Below are positions 1-8,263 of a stretch of 64,000 nucleotides of DNA, piece by piece (position 1 is the stretch's first letter; each line of letters starts with the position of its first letter). The position numbers and the translations under genes are program-made. Where the stretch lies: NCBI RefSeq assembly GCF_010667575.1, contig NZ_JAABNT010000005.1, positions 248,001 to 312,000 of the forward strand. The letters are read 5' to 3'. Source of the stretch: Sulfitobacter sediminilitoris. Lineage in GTDB: Bacteria; Pseudomonadota; Alphaproteobacteria; Rhodobacterales; Rhodobacteraceae. The notes under the pieces were generated by a model. That model had not been told where the DNA came from. It searched no databases and worked only from the letters and a program-made list of their open reading frames with translations.

Positions 1-931
1 ACCGGATCGCCAGTTCATTCATCACCGGACGGTCCGCGCCCAGCTTGGCAGTGAGCCGTTCAAGGAACGCGGTGTTGACCGGGTTGTCGGCGCCTTCGAA
101 ATATCCGTAGGAGGCAATGATACCATTGCCCTCTTCGGCTGAGATCAGCTTTTGCTCATTGCCGACGCCGAAGGTGGTGGACGCAATCGGGATTTCCTTG
201 AGCATGCCCGCCGCCGCGTACTGGCGGTAGAAGGACACATGTGCGCCGCCGACAAGCGCCGAGATCACCATATCGGGCTTGGCGGTCTGGATCTTGTTGA
301 TGGTCGGGCCGAAGTTGGTGACATCCAGCGGGAAGAATTCGACGTCCAGCGTCTCGCCGCCGTTCTCGGCCACGAACTTTTGCATCCACTGCGCGGTAAT
401 CTGGCCGTAGTTGTAATCAGCGGCGACGATATAGACCTTCTTGCCCCATTTGTTCATGGCGTAGGGCACGACCTTGGCCACGGTCTGCGCAGGCGTGGAG
501 CCGGTGCAGAAATTGTTATAGTCGCACACGCCGCCCTCGTACTGGGTATTATAGAAATACAGGGTCTTGAACCGCGCCAGCGTGGGCCGGATTGCTTCGC
601 GCGAGGCCGAGGTGATCCCGGCATGGACCGTATGCGCCTTGTCGCCCGCTGCCGCCTGTGTCGCGTACTGCGTGTAGAACTGAATGGTGGACTGCGCGTC
701 ATACATCGTCAGCTCGACCTCGCGGCCCAGAAGACCGCCGGCGGCATTAATGTCCTCGATGGCCATCTTGGTGGTTTCCGCCATCGGCGCGCCGTAAATG
801 TCGAGGCCCCCTGAAAGGTCGAGGATCGAGGCAAATTTGATATTGTCCGTTTGCGCACGGCCAATGGTCGCCGGTGCCGTCAGAGCGATGGCGGTGGTGC
901 CCATCACGAAGTTTCTGCGGGAAAGTGTCAT
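1..931 (-). CDS. Amide/urea-type ABC transporter substrate-binding protein (partial)
   Basis: Periplasmic binding protein of the Leu/Ile/Val-AmiC superfamily (Peripla_BP_5, UrtA/FmdD-like), which would deliver a small amide, urea or amino acid to a membrane permease. The C-terminus lies outside the window; about 310 residues are visible. The N-terminus carries a twin-arginine-like export signal (SRRNFVMG, residues 4-11) followed by a hydrophobic stretch ending in GRAQ. The mature part starts KFASILDLSGGLDIYG, typical of this family, and contains the conserved VYIVAADYNYGQ region. The ATG at 929-931 is preceded by CAGGAG. Substrate is inferred from family resemblance only; permease and ATPase genes would be expected beyond the left edge. 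Confidence 0.85.
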   Translation of the reverse strand, partial: MTLSRRNFVMGTTAIALTAPATIGRAQTDNIKFASILDLSGGLDIYGAPMAETTKMAIEDINAAGGLLGREVELTMYDAQSTIQFYTQYATQAAAGDKAHTVHAGITSASREAIRPTLARFKTLYFYNTQYEGGVCDYNNFCTGSTPAQTVAKVVPYAMNKWGKKVYIVAADYNYGQITAQWMQKFVAENGGETLDVEFFPLDVTNFGPTINKIQTAKPDMVISALVGGAHVSFYRQYAAAGMLKEIPIASTTFGVGNEQKLISAEEGNGIIASYGYFEGADNPVNTAFLERLTAKLGADRPVMNELAIR

Positions 932-972
932 TGTCTTTTTCTCCTGTCGGTGAGTGACGACGCTTCTGGGCG

Positions 973-2601
973 TCAGTCCTTTTTGCCGGATGAGGTCTCG
1001 TCCGACGATTTGTCCGGTTCCGTCCCGGTTGACTTGCTGTTGAGCGAACTGGATATGCCGCGCACCCCGTCCCCGATGTTCATGCCGACCTCTTCGCCCA
1101 GCTTCTGGACGGCGGGCAGTTGCAGGGCCATGCTGAGGACCGAGTCGACGACCTGGTTGACGGTGGATTTGTCGCCCCCATCGCCACCGCCGCCATTCGC
1201 GCCACCGAAACCCGTCATCTGATTGATCCGGATGCTTTCGATCTTCTCGGCGGGTTTCATCATGCGCTCCACGACCTGTGGCAGCGTCCGCAGGCGTGCC
1301 TCGTCCAGCTTCATGGCGATAAGTTCGGGGCTTTGCGCGTTTTCGGCGGATATGATTGCCGCACGGCCCTCTGCTTCGGACAGCAAGCGGTCGCGATCCG
1401 CCTGTGCCTTTTCCATCATCGCCTTGGCTTGCGCCTTGGCCATCGAGGTGACTGTGTCTGCTTCTGATTTTACGCGGGTGTCGTCAACTTCGGCCTGTTC
1501 AGCCGCTCGGATCAGCGCGAGGTGCTTTTCACGCTCGGCGGCGGCGGTCTCGCGAATCGTGCGTACACGCTCTTCGGCTTCGGCCTCACCGGCTTTGGCG
1601 GCAATCGCCTCGGCCTCGGCCTTGGCTTCCTCGCCGCGCTTCTTGGCCAGCGTGACGGTGTTTTCAGATTTCTTCAGGGCGGAATTCAGCTCTGATTCCA
1701 GCGTTTGACGACGCAGTTCGGTGTCGCGGGCAATCTCGGACATGCGCACTTCGCGCTCCCGCTCAATTCGTGCCGCCTCGCGACGCTTCTCGGAAATTGC
1801 CTGCTCTTCGGAGGTCTCCGCCGCAGAGCGCGAGCGCGCGATCTCGATCTCGCGCTGCTGGGTGATCATCGCTTCTTCTTCTTCGCGGCTAATCGTCAGC
1901 TTGCGCTTGGTCGCATCAAGCTGGCTTTGGCGCACGGAGACGTCCGCATCCGCTTCGATCACCGCGCGTTCTTTCTTGTTGACCGCGATGATCTCCGCCA
2001 GGCGACGCATCCCCAGCGCGTTGAAGGCATTGTTTTCGTCCAGCGCGTTAAACGGGGTCTGGTCGATGCGTGTCAGCGACATGGATTCCAGCATCAGGCC
2101 GTTCTGCGCAAGATTATCGCCCAGCACATCAGTGACTTCCTTAACATAGCCGGCACGGTTGTCCTGCAATTCGTCCATCGTATACCGCGCCGCCACAGAC
2201 AGCATCGCGTCTACGAGCTTGCCCTCAAGGATGTCTTCCAGATCGGCGGCGCGAAAGGACTTGCCCGCAAGCGCCTGCGCTGCTGTCGCGACGCCTTCGA
2301 CGCTGGCCTGTACGCGGACATAGAATTCTGCACCGACATCGACGCGCAAGCGATCCTTCGTGATGATGGACTTTGGTCCCGTCCGCTCGATCACGAGCTT
2401 GGAGGTCCGCATGTTTACTTCGGCGACCTTGTGCAAAAACGGAAGGGCAAGACAGCCTCCGTCCAGAACGACTTTCTGACCGCCCTGACCGGTACGCACC
2501 ACGCTTATTTCCCGCGTCGCCTTGCGGTAGTAGCGGTTCATGAAAAGGATGATCAGTATCGCTGCAACAATCAGCAACACGATCGTGACAAACCACGCCA
2601 T
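973..2601 (-). CDS. Flotillin/YqiK-like SPFH-domain membrane protein
   Basis: Scaffold protein of the flotillin (band 7/SPFH) group, expected to assemble in the inner membrane and organise membrane microdomains. The protein is 542 residues: one N-terminal membrane segment (about residues 3-22), an SPFH domain (about 25-190), a long charged coiled coil rich in Glu, Ala and Arg (about 190-420) and a flexible C-terminus with a Gly-rich stretch. An in-frame ATG lies further upstream at 2655, but the ATG at 2601 is preferred because it begins directly with the membrane anchor (MAWFVTIV) and follows a GGAAAGG ribosome site. It is transcribed toward the binding-protein gene with about 40 bp between them, so co-transcription is possible. 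Exact role is not deducible. Confidence 0.88.
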   Translation of the reverse strand: MAWFVTIVLLIVAAILIILFMNRYYRKATREISVVRTGQGGQKVVLDGGCLALPFLHKVAEVNMRTSKLVIERTGPKSIITKDRLRVDVGAEFYVRVQASVEGVATAAQALAGKSFRAADLEDILEGKLVDAMLSVAARYTMDELQDNRAGYVKEVTDVLGDNLAQNGLMLESMSLTRIDQTPFNALDENNAFNALGMRRLAEIIAVNKKERAVIEADADVSVRQSQLDATKRKLTISREEEEAMITQQREIEIARSRSAAETSEEQAISEKRREAARIEREREVRMSEIARDTELRRQTLESELNSALKKSENTVTLAKKRGEEAKAEAEAIAAKAGEAEAEERVRTIRETAAAEREKHLALIRAAEQAEVDDTRVKSEADTVTSMAKAQAKAMMEKAQADRDRLLSEAEGRAAIISAENAQSPELIAMKLDEARLRTLPQVVERMMKPAEKIESIRINQMTGFGGANGGGGDGGDKSTVNQVVDSVLSMALQLPAVQKLGEEVGMNIGDGVRGISSSLNSKSTGTEPDKSSDETSSGKKD

Positions 2602-3216
2602 AGAATAGCCTTTCCAACGATTTCTGGACCGCCACATCCCCCGCTCCAACGGCAATCGGCTGGCAGGTCGCTAAGCCGTTGGAATGCTTAAATTCTAGGT
2701 TCGCGAAAAATTTTCTGTCAAGCATTTCTTTTGAATTTAAAATGGTATGCCCTGTACCTTACGGTTAAACGGCTGTTTTTTCATCGCTTGTTCGGGCAAG
2801 TCAGTTTGACAGAATTTTCAATTTCGAATCAGGTACTTTGAGGTGTGGCGGCTGTTTTTTCTCCGCCGCAGGGCAAACGATCCGGGTCCGGAAGGGCAGG
2901 CTGTCAGAGAGCTTGGGACCATGACCAAGCGCTCTGCTCCAAGGCGGTTGACGACGTAAAATCGGTGCCGTCTTTGACCCGTCGCGCGTGTCCTCGCCAA
3001 TTGATCTTTGGCCGAAAACTGTCCAACACAATCAGGATTCGGCTTGTTGGTCATCGCCCGCCGCCCATTCAGCAGCCCAGCCTTGGCCAAGACATCGGCA
3101 CCCGTACAGCCGGACGTGATGTCTCAGCATTCGCAGTTGGGTTTGAGTATCAGCATTTGGGGTTCTCCTTTTCATACCGCTACACTAACGCCATAGGCTT
3201 TGGCGTAAGTGGCAAG
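2602..3216. other. Intergenic region with AT-rich promoter stretch and decayed gene fragments
   Basis: No intact gene is visible. Positions 2690-2840 are strikingly AT-rich for this genome and probably hold the flotillin promoter. A 13-nt direct repeat, CGGCTGTTTTTTC, occurs near 2768 and 2849. From about 2830 to 3160 the minus strand holds gene debris that is described separately (DUF1272 start and a PfpI/GlxA fragment). The rest resembles nothing I recognise. Confidence 0.6.
3040..3157 (-). pseudogene. Remnants of a DUF1272 gene start fused to a DJ-1/PfpI fragment
   Basis: Reading the minus strand from the ATG at 3157, preceded by AGGAGAACCCCAA, gives MLILKPNCEC followed by a stop. That is the conserved opening of the small Cys-rich DUF1272 proteins (M-L-x-L-x-P-N-C-E-C-C), cut off after ten residues. 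Immediately after the stop, the same frame reads SGCTGADVLAKAGLLNGRR, which matches the nucleophile-elbow region of DJ-1/PfpI or GlxA-type proteins (C-T-G...AGLLDGRRAT). After about residue 40 the similarity ends. Two unrelated fragments have thus been joined, which indicates rearrangement or decay. The identification rests on motif memory, not a search. Confidence 0.5.
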
Positions 3217-3585
3217 ATGACCTCAAATTCCGCCAAAACCGTCCTCTTTATCGTTTCCAAGGTCGTGAAGCTGTTGGACTTGGCGGGCCCGATGCAGGTT
3301 TTTATCGATGCATCTGACGTCAGCGATCACAGGTATGAAGTGATTGTGGCCTCAAAGAACGGGGGTGCAGTCACGTCCGATACGGTTTTGCCTGTTGCGA
3401 GCGTTCCGCTTTCGACATTGCGCGATGAGGATTTCGACACGCTCATTATTGCGGGGGGATCGGGCGTGAAAGACGCCGCAGACGATGCGGATCACAGAGG
3501 GCCGCCCAGAGCAAACAGGCAATCGCCGGGCTGCGCATGGGCATGCAGACGCCGCGCCAACACGACTCCATCAGCTGCAAAGTGA
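3217..3585 (+). pseudogene. N-terminal fragment of a GlxA-type AraC family regulator
   Basis: The reading frame from ATG 3217 begins MTSNSAKTVLFIVSKVV, followed by LLDLAGPMQVF and DFDTLIIAGGSGV. This is the DJ-1/PfpI-like N-terminal domain of GlxA-type transcription regulators. Similarity stops near 3490 (about residue 90), where the frame runs into the 3' end of the convergent deacylase gene; the rest of the amidotransferase-like domain and the whole AraC helix-turn-helix domain (over 200 residues) are missing. The next expected segment, the CTGA...AGLLNGRR region, is found on the opposite strand near 3080-3130, which suggests an inversion plus deletion. Not expected to be functional. Confidence 0.6.
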
Positions 3586-4496
3586 TAAAGGGATGGCGGT
3601 TTTTCTGGTGACAGGAGATCGAACATGTTCAGCGCAGGCTGGCCAGCCGCAACAGTGTCGCCAACCTCGGCCAGCGGTTCAGCCCAGCCTGTTTCCGTCG
3701 CATAGACGAACAGCTCTGGCCGATTGAAGGAAACAAATTGTGTTTCAATGTTTTGCTCCGGCGGACGCGACAGGATGCGGCGCTTGAGGATGCCCAAATG
3801 CAGAAGGACGTTCTCCAGCGCGCTCGTGGTATCGATCACCGATTGCGGGGTCAGGCTCCCACCGCCGCCGAACTCGCCGCCGATTGCCAGTTTGCCAGCG
3901 CGCCGGGCTTGGCCAATCGCTGTCGGGCTGGCTGCGTCCGTGTCGATCAGAAAGACGTAAGGAAGCCCCATCGCGGTCAGGGCCGCGCGGGTGGCCGGGT
4001 CAATCTCCGCTCCCGGTTCCCTCTGGGTCAGGCCGCAGGCGATGTGCGCCATGGACGTACCACCAGCGTGGAAATCGAACACTGCGTCGTGGCGCGGGAT
4101 GATCTCTTGCGAGACGAATGCAGCGATTTGATCCGTCGGCATACCGCCCACCGATCCCGGATAGGATCGGTTCAGGTTGCCGCCGTCAAAGGGAGAGCAC
4201 CGCGCATGTGCTGCGACAGCCGGTGTATTCAATGCAGGAAAGATCGTGATGGCGCCCGATATGTCGTCCGCAGACACCGCCTGAAGAAATTTCGTCAGCA
4301 CCGTCGGCCCTTCGTATTCATCACCGTGGTTTCCGCCAAGCAACAGGATTGAGGGGCCCTCCCCGGCGCGCAATCGCCAAAACGGAAGTTGGATTTGGTA
4401 GTAGGGCGATCGATCGACGGAATGGGGCACTGCGACGGTTCCAGAAGACAAACCGACGCGCTCAAAGTCGATAGTTCCGATCACACCCTTGAACAT
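3492..4496 (-). CDS. AstE/AspA (DoeB-like) zinc deacylase
   Basis: Zinc-dependent amidohydrolase of the succinylglutamate desuccinylase/aspartoacylase family, 334 residues. The metal site is visible: GNHGDEYEG at 55-63 (ligands His57 and Glu60) and DFHAGG near 141-146 (third ligand His143); NLNRSYPG (107-114) is the substrate-arginine loop. The C-terminal beta domain is present. The overall layout resembles DoeB, which removes acetyl from N-acetyl-diaminobutyrate in ectoine breakdown, but no other ectoine gene is nearby, so the substrate stays open. The gene stands alone, convergent to the broken GlxA fragment and reading away from the ChaC-like gene. Confidence 0.8.
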   Translation of the reverse strand: MFKGVIGTIDFERVGLSSGTVAVPHSVDRSPYYQIQLPFWRLRAGEGPSILLLGGNHGDEYEGPTVLTKFLQAVSADDISGAITIFPALNTPAVAAHARCSPFDGGNLNRSYPGSVGGMPTDQIAAFVSQEIIPRHDAVFDFHAGGTSMAHIACGLTQREPGAEIDPATRAALTAMGLPYVFLIDTDAASPTAIGQARRAGKLAIGGEFGGGGSLTPQSVIDTTSALENVLLHLGILKRRILSRPPEQNIETQFVSFNRPELFVYATETGWAEPLAEVGDTVAAGQPALNMFDLLSPEKPPSLYHFAADGVVLARRLHAHAQPGDCLFALGGPL

Positions 4497-4680
4497 CCCA
4501 TGCTCCTTTCACCCAGTTTCGGATTGACGCTACCACGCGATCTGAAGGAAGGGCCACAACCACATGAAGAGGACCAATCACAAAGGCCGAGCGTGTTTTA
4601 ACCGCCTCCGTCAGAGGGATGGCAGCAATTCGGTCAAAACACCTCTGGTCCCCTGACGGAAAAGCGGGCTAAATCACGCT

Positions 4681-5418
4681 ATGCCATTTCCTGCCCATGT
4701 TTTCCGCTATACCCCGGCGCTTCGCGGCCTCATCACACCGCCGGACGCCTCCGAAATGCGCTTTGGCCAGGACCGCTTTGCCGAGCTTGATATCCAGGCA
4801 CAGGAGGAAAGCTGGCCGCCCGGCTGGCGCATGGACCACGACGCAAGAGAGGCGAACCGGCAGGCCGTCCTGAATGATCGGTGGGGGCAGGATCTTTGGG
4901 TGTTTGCTTACGGCTCCCTCATCTGGGATCCGGCAGTACAGGTAGAGGAATACAGGTACGGAACCTTGGCAGGCTGGCGCCGGAGGTTCTGCATGCGCCT
5001 CGAAGGCGGGCGCGGCAGTCACGACCGGCCCGGACTGATGGCGGCGCTTGATCAAGGCGGACATTGCGACGGCGTTGTGTTCCGCATACCGGCGGCGCTT
5101 GTTGATCAGGAAACTCAATTCATGTGGCGTCGGGAAATGTTTGCCGGCGCTTACTGCCCGCTGTTTCTGGAGGTGGCGACGCCGCAGGGGCCGGTCGACG
5201 CCTTGACCTTTGTGATGGACCGGAACAATCGCCGCTACATGCCGGACCTGCCCGAAGACGAGGCCGCACAAATGATTGCCGTCGCAGAGGGCGGGCTTGG
5301 GCCCAACTTCGCCTACCTCGACTCACTCGTCCGGCATCTGGAGGAACTAGGCATTTCGGATAGGGACATCCAGCGGCTTCATGCCCGCGCCAGCACCTAC
5401 CGCTTCCAGTCGAACTGA
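4681..5418 (+). CDS. ChaC-like gamma-glutamylcyclotransferase
   Basis: Predicted glutathione-specific gamma-glutamylcyclotransferase (ChaC family), which would split glutathione into 5-oxoproline and Cys-Gly in the cytoplasm. The protein is 245 residues. The substrate-binding loop VFAYGSLIWDP lies at about 74-84, and the expected catalytic Glu is in the RREMFAGAY segment. The N-terminal 65 residues before the core are longer than in the shortest ChaC proteins, so an internal start is possible, but the upstream sequence reads well in frame. It is divergent from the deacylase; no operon partner is seen. A second, more distant cyclotransferase-fold protein is encoded at 19126-19680. Confidence 0.85.
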   Translation: MPFPAHVFRYTPALRGLITPPDASEMRFGQDRFAELDIQAQEESWPPGWRMDHDAREANRQAVLNDRWGQDLWVFAYGSLIWDPAVQVEEYRYGTLAGWRRRFCMRLEGGRGSHDRPGLMAALDQGGHCDGVVFRIPAALVDQETQFMWRREMFAGAYCPLFLEVATPQGPVDALTFVMDRNNRRYMPDLPEDEAAQMIAVAEGGLGPNFAYLDSLVRHLEELGISDRDIQRLHARASTYRFQSN

Positions 5419-5766
5419 AACATTGCCTGTAAGCATTGTCGCTAGCACATCACGTCGGCAGCACATTCTGGATGCACGAGAATGGGAACACGTTCCTGTA
5501 CATGCCGGGCTCGAAGCTACTTTGAAGCAGTGCAGCGGATCAATTTCGAACCGTGATCCGAATGCAGCCTTGTCTTCTATTCAGGCGATTGATCGTATTT
5601 GGCGGGGTGGAACGATTACCTGAAACTCCGCAGCCGGAGGCCGCTGATACCCGCATCAATATCCGCCTGATCTAAAACATGTGCGTTGTATGCGTTTCGC
5701 AGCTTCAATGGGTCTCCTGTTATGCCGACATTCAAATCTGTGTCCGCTGATAAAACCCGATCCCTG
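5419..5766. other. Gene-free stretch
   Basis: About 350 bp between the convergent ChaC-like and thioesterase genes. Short open frames occur but none has a convincing ribosome site or recognisable protein. The only structured element noticed is a small palindrome, GGAAC-AC-GTTCC, near 5489-5500. Nothing else is seen. Confidence 0.5.
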
Positions 5767-6183
5767 CTACTCCGTCACCAACCATTCATCCAGCGTGGTT
5801 TTCACCTCGTCCGGCCATGGCACTGACGTGTGCTTGTCCAGATCCGATGCCGCCAGCACTTGCGTGCTGTTCCAGCGTTTCTCACCTTCGCAGCTGATCT
5901 CGTGTTTCAGCGTGACCGAGGACCGACCCACTTTGACCACCTTTAATTCGAACGTGAGCGTCTGACCAAATAGCGATGGCACGGAAAAATCGCATGACAA
6001 ATGGACCGTGGGCGTGCCCCAACGTTCTTTCCAGATGATTTCGTGCCACGGATAACCGATATGCGCCCAGAATTCTTCGTTCACGCCGTTGAGCAGGTCC
6101 AGATAGGACGGGAAATATGCGGTGCCCGAGATGTCACAATCGCCAAAGCGAAGCTCGCGGGTTGTGGTGAAGGTTTTGGTCAT
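5767..6183 (-). CDS. 4HBT-type acyl-CoA thioesterase
   Basis: Hotdog-fold thioesterase of the 4-hydroxybenzoyl-CoA thioesterase/YbgC type, 138 residues, the usual length of the family. The segment RFGDCDISGTAYFPSYLDLL (about 12-31) is the hotdog active-site region, with Asp at the position where the catalytic acid is expected in this subfamily. The remaining sequence fits the long beta sheet of the hotdog fold. It would hydrolyse an acyl-CoA in the cytoplasm; the substrate cannot be deduced. It is transcribed divergently from the AraC-type regulator downstream, which could control it, but no operator was identified. Confidence 0.8.
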   Translation of the reverse strand: MTKTFTTTRELRFGDCDISGTAYFPSYLDLLNGVNEEFWAHIGYPWHEIIWKERWGTPTVHLSCDFSVPSLFGQTLTFELKVVKVGRSSVTLKHEISCEGEKRWNSTQVLAASDLDKHTSVPWPDEVKTTLDEWLVTE

Positions 6184-6318
6184 GAATAGCGCATCTTGAT
6201 AGAGAACAGGAATGCCTGTTTAGCCGGTGTTGGCAGCTTTGGGTAGGCCATTCCCTTGATCGCCGCTGGCATCGGGACGCGCACCCGCTAGACTGTGTCC
6301 AAAAGGGGCACCGGACCG

Positions 6319-7059
6319 ATGTATGATCCAAAAGGGAACGGTAAGGAAAAGACCGTCGAGGCGGTGCAGTTTGTAGAGGCTGAACCACCCGCCCATCTGC
6401 GGGGGATCGTGCACAGGTATGTCTACCTTAGGACACAGGGGATGTTGGCAGAGGAGTATCGGTTTCACGCCTTGCCGGATGCCTGCGCCTACATCGTTTT
6501 TGATCAGTCCGACCCGACCATCACCGGGGTGTCCAAACTGAGTGCAGCATCAGAGGAGTTCAACCTGGGCCGGACATTTCACTTTGTGAACATCCGGTTG
6601 CTGCCCGGTGTCTGGCAGGACAGCAAGGAACCAATTTCATATGGCCAGCTCAATACACCCTACACCGGGGATTTGCCGCTGGTCGACGTCAACCGCGCGT
6701 TGGCGGGGCGGGATTTTGGTGACATGTCCGACATACTGTCAAGTTTTGTTGAGCGGTTGTTACAAGATGGTATGGTCGCGCCAAATCCGGTGACTGCGCA
6801 GATTTTTCAGCATCTCGATGAGATACACACCGTGGCGGACATGGCCGAGATCGTGGGGCTGTCGGCACGCCAATTGCAACGCACATTGAAACGGACAACG
6901 GGCTTTGCGCCGCATGATTTCCTGAAGGTGCTGCGCTTGCAGATGGCGCTGAACGGAAATGATACGTGGTCCTACGCGGATCAGTCGCATTTCATCCATT
7001 CGTTTCGCCGCGCGACGGGCTACACGCCGGGAAAATACGCACGGAAATTCGATGTCTGA
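6319..7059 (+). CDS. AraC family transcriptional regulator
   Basis: DNA-binding regulator of 246 residues from ATG 6319. The N-terminal domain (FVEAEPPAHLRGIVHRY onward) resembles the ligand-sensing domain of AraC proteins of the DUF6597 type. The C-terminal ~80 residues form the two helix-turn-helix units: TVADMAEIVGLSARQLQR and, after a short linker, YADQSHFIHSFRRATGYTP, both with the family signature. The second unit is slightly shortened before YADQSHF compared with standard AraC proteins. A GTG at 6295 is an alternative start, but the ATG has an AAAAGGGG sequence about 12 nt upstream. It is divergent from the thioesterase and precedes a VOC protein. The inducer is unknown. Confidence 0.82.
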   Translation: MYDPKGNGKEKTVEAVQFVEAEPPAHLRGIVHRYVYLRTQGMLAEEYRFHALPDACAYIVFDQSDPTITGVSKLSAASEEFNLGRTFHFVNIRLLPGVWQDSKEPISYGQLNTPYTGDLPLVDVNRALAGRDFGDMSDILSSFVERLLQDGMVAPNPVTAQIFQHLDEIHTVADMAEIVGLSARQLQRTLKRTTGFAPHDFLKVLRLQMALNGNDTWSYADQSHFIHSFRRATGYTPGKYARKFDV

Positions 7060-7126
7060 TATCTACAATACAGGTCAGATCCAGCTTGCTAGATCGGTGT
7101 CATGATTGACACTGAAGGAGCTGGAA

Positions 7127-7507
7127 ATGACCAAGATGAACGCAGTTGGATGGTTTGATATCTACGTTGACGACCTGAACAGGGCGACAGCCTTTTACGA
7201 AACCGTGCTGGGCGAAAAGCTGGAGCAGATGGGCGATCCCACAGGAGAGGCGCAGATGATGAGCTTTCCTGCGGATATGAACGCTTACGGGGCCGCCGGA
7301 GCATTGACCAAGTCGCCCCACGCCGGGCCGGGTATCGGTGGCACGATCATCTATTTCTCGGTCGAAGACTGCGCTGTGGAAGAGGCGCGTGTGGGGCAGG
7401 CCGGTGGACAGGTCATGCGACCGAAGTTTTCAATCGGGGAGTTTGGTTTTGTGACACTTTGTCAAGACACCGAAGGCAACATGTTTGGACTGAACTCCCT
7501 GAAGTAA
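7127..7507 (+). CDS. VOC family (glyoxalase-fold) protein
   Basis: Small protein of 126 residues with the vicinal-oxygen-chelate fold: GWFDIYVDDLNRATAFYETVLG opens the first beta-alpha-beta module, and FGFVTLCQDTEGNMFGLNS closes the second. The terminal DTEGN-FGL motif is typical of bacterial glyoxalase/dioxygenase superfamily members of the PhnB-like or lactoylglutathione-lyase-like type. An open frame begins at 7106 with TTG, but ATG 7127 is chosen because AAGGAG lies six bases upstream. It follows the AraC regulator by about 70 bp in the same direction and may share regulation. The reaction is unknown. Confidence 0.82.
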   Translation: MTKMNAVGWFDIYVDDLNRATAFYETVLGEKLEQMGDPTGEAQMMSFPADMNAYGAAGALTKSPHAGPGIGGTIIYFSVEDCAVEEARVGQAGGQVMRPKFSIGEFGFVTLCQDTEGNMFGLNSLK

Positions 7508-7526
7508 TGAAACTTTGAGCCGCGCC

Positions 7527-7871
7527 TTACCCATGTGAGGCGCGGCTGTCCTGTGGTGCCTCGGCACGGTCGAACATGCCATAGTCGCGGATCACATGGG
7601 CGATGCGCAGATGGTAATCTGTGAAAATACCAGACCGACCCTTGGCCTGCGCACGGCGGTGCGCGGCCAGTTTGCGCCAGTTCTGCACAGCTTCCTCGTC
7701 ACGGAAGAACGACAGGGACAGAAGCTTGTCAGGGTTCGTCAGGCTTTGGAACCGTTCAACCGAGATGAAGCCGTCCACCTCGTCCACCATCGGTTTCATT
7801 TCAGCGGCAAGATCGAGGTATTCGGCCTTGCGATCGGGGTGGGGCATTACTTCAAAAATGACGGCGATCAT
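7527..7871 (-). CDS. Antibiotic biosynthesis monooxygenase (ABM) domain protein
   Basis: A 114-residue dimeric alpha/beta-barrel protein of the ABM superfamily (MIAVIFEVMPHPDRKAEYLDL...). The phrase DGFISVERFQS and the segment LLSLSFFRDEEAVQNWR are characteristic of ABM proteins that act as cofactor-free monooxygenases or heme-binding proteins. Its start overlaps the stop of the upstream NIPSNAP gene (ATGA overlap, 7868-7871), which is strong evidence for one transcript. The pair is divergent from an ArsR-type regulator. Function cannot be narrowed further; small-molecule oxidation or detoxification is the likely area. Confidence 0.82.
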   Translation of the reverse strand: MIAVIFEVMPHPDRKAEYLDLAAEMKPMVDEVDGFISVERFQSLTNPDKLLSLSFFRDEEAVQNWRKLAAHRRAQAKGRSGIFTDYHLRIAHVIRDYGMFDRAEAPQDSRASHG

Positions 7872-8191
7872 GTGCTATCTCCATGCGGGGCGGAGGCGAG
7901 TTTCAGAAAGGTTCGGTCCTCGCGCAAGAGGAACTTTTCAGTTTGGGCGAATTCGTAATTTTCGCGCCCCAGAGGATCAGCCGCAAGGCGGGCGCGGTAG
8001 GCTTCGTATTCGGCAAGGCTGGGGATATTGTAGATGCCGTAGGCCAACGTCGATGACCCTTCGTGCGGTGCAAAATACCCGATGAGGTCCGCACCGCATC
8101 GGGGAATGGCCTGTCCCCAGTTCCGGGCGTATTTTTCGAACTGGGCTTTCTTGGTCGGGTCGATTTCATAGCGGATGATGCAGGTCAGCAT
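7868..8191 (-). CDS. NIPSNAP family protein
   Basis: A 107-residue ferredoxin-like-fold protein. MLTCIIRYEIDPTKKAQFEKY and the later LAEYEAYRARLAADP region match bacterial NIPSNAP proteins, which are dimeric alpha/beta barrels related to ABM proteins. It is the first gene of a two-gene operon with the ABM protein and is translationally coupled to it through an ATGA overlap. The divergent ArsR-like gene begins about 70 bp away and may regulate both. Catalytic activity is unknown for most bacterial members. Confidence 0.8.
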   Translation of the reverse strand: MLTCIIRYEIDPTKKAQFEKYARNWGQAIPRCGADLIGYFAPHEGSSTLAYGIYNIPSLAEYEAYRARLAADPLGRENYEFAQTEKFLLREDRTFLKLASAPHGDST

Positions 8192-8263
8192 GGGGTGTTC
8201 CTTTCGTAGCTGGCCACTGTTTAGCGGATTGATCGCCGGGGATGCTTCGGCTACGGTCGAAGT

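Noticed and set aside
1705..2691. 328-residue open frame antisense to the flotillin gene
   Set aside because: Overlaps the coiled-coil coding region; codon pattern and lack of motifs mark it as a shadow.
5489..5500. GGAAC-AC-GTTCC palindrome as an operator
   Set aside because: It lies between convergent genes far from any start codon, so an operator role is unlikely.
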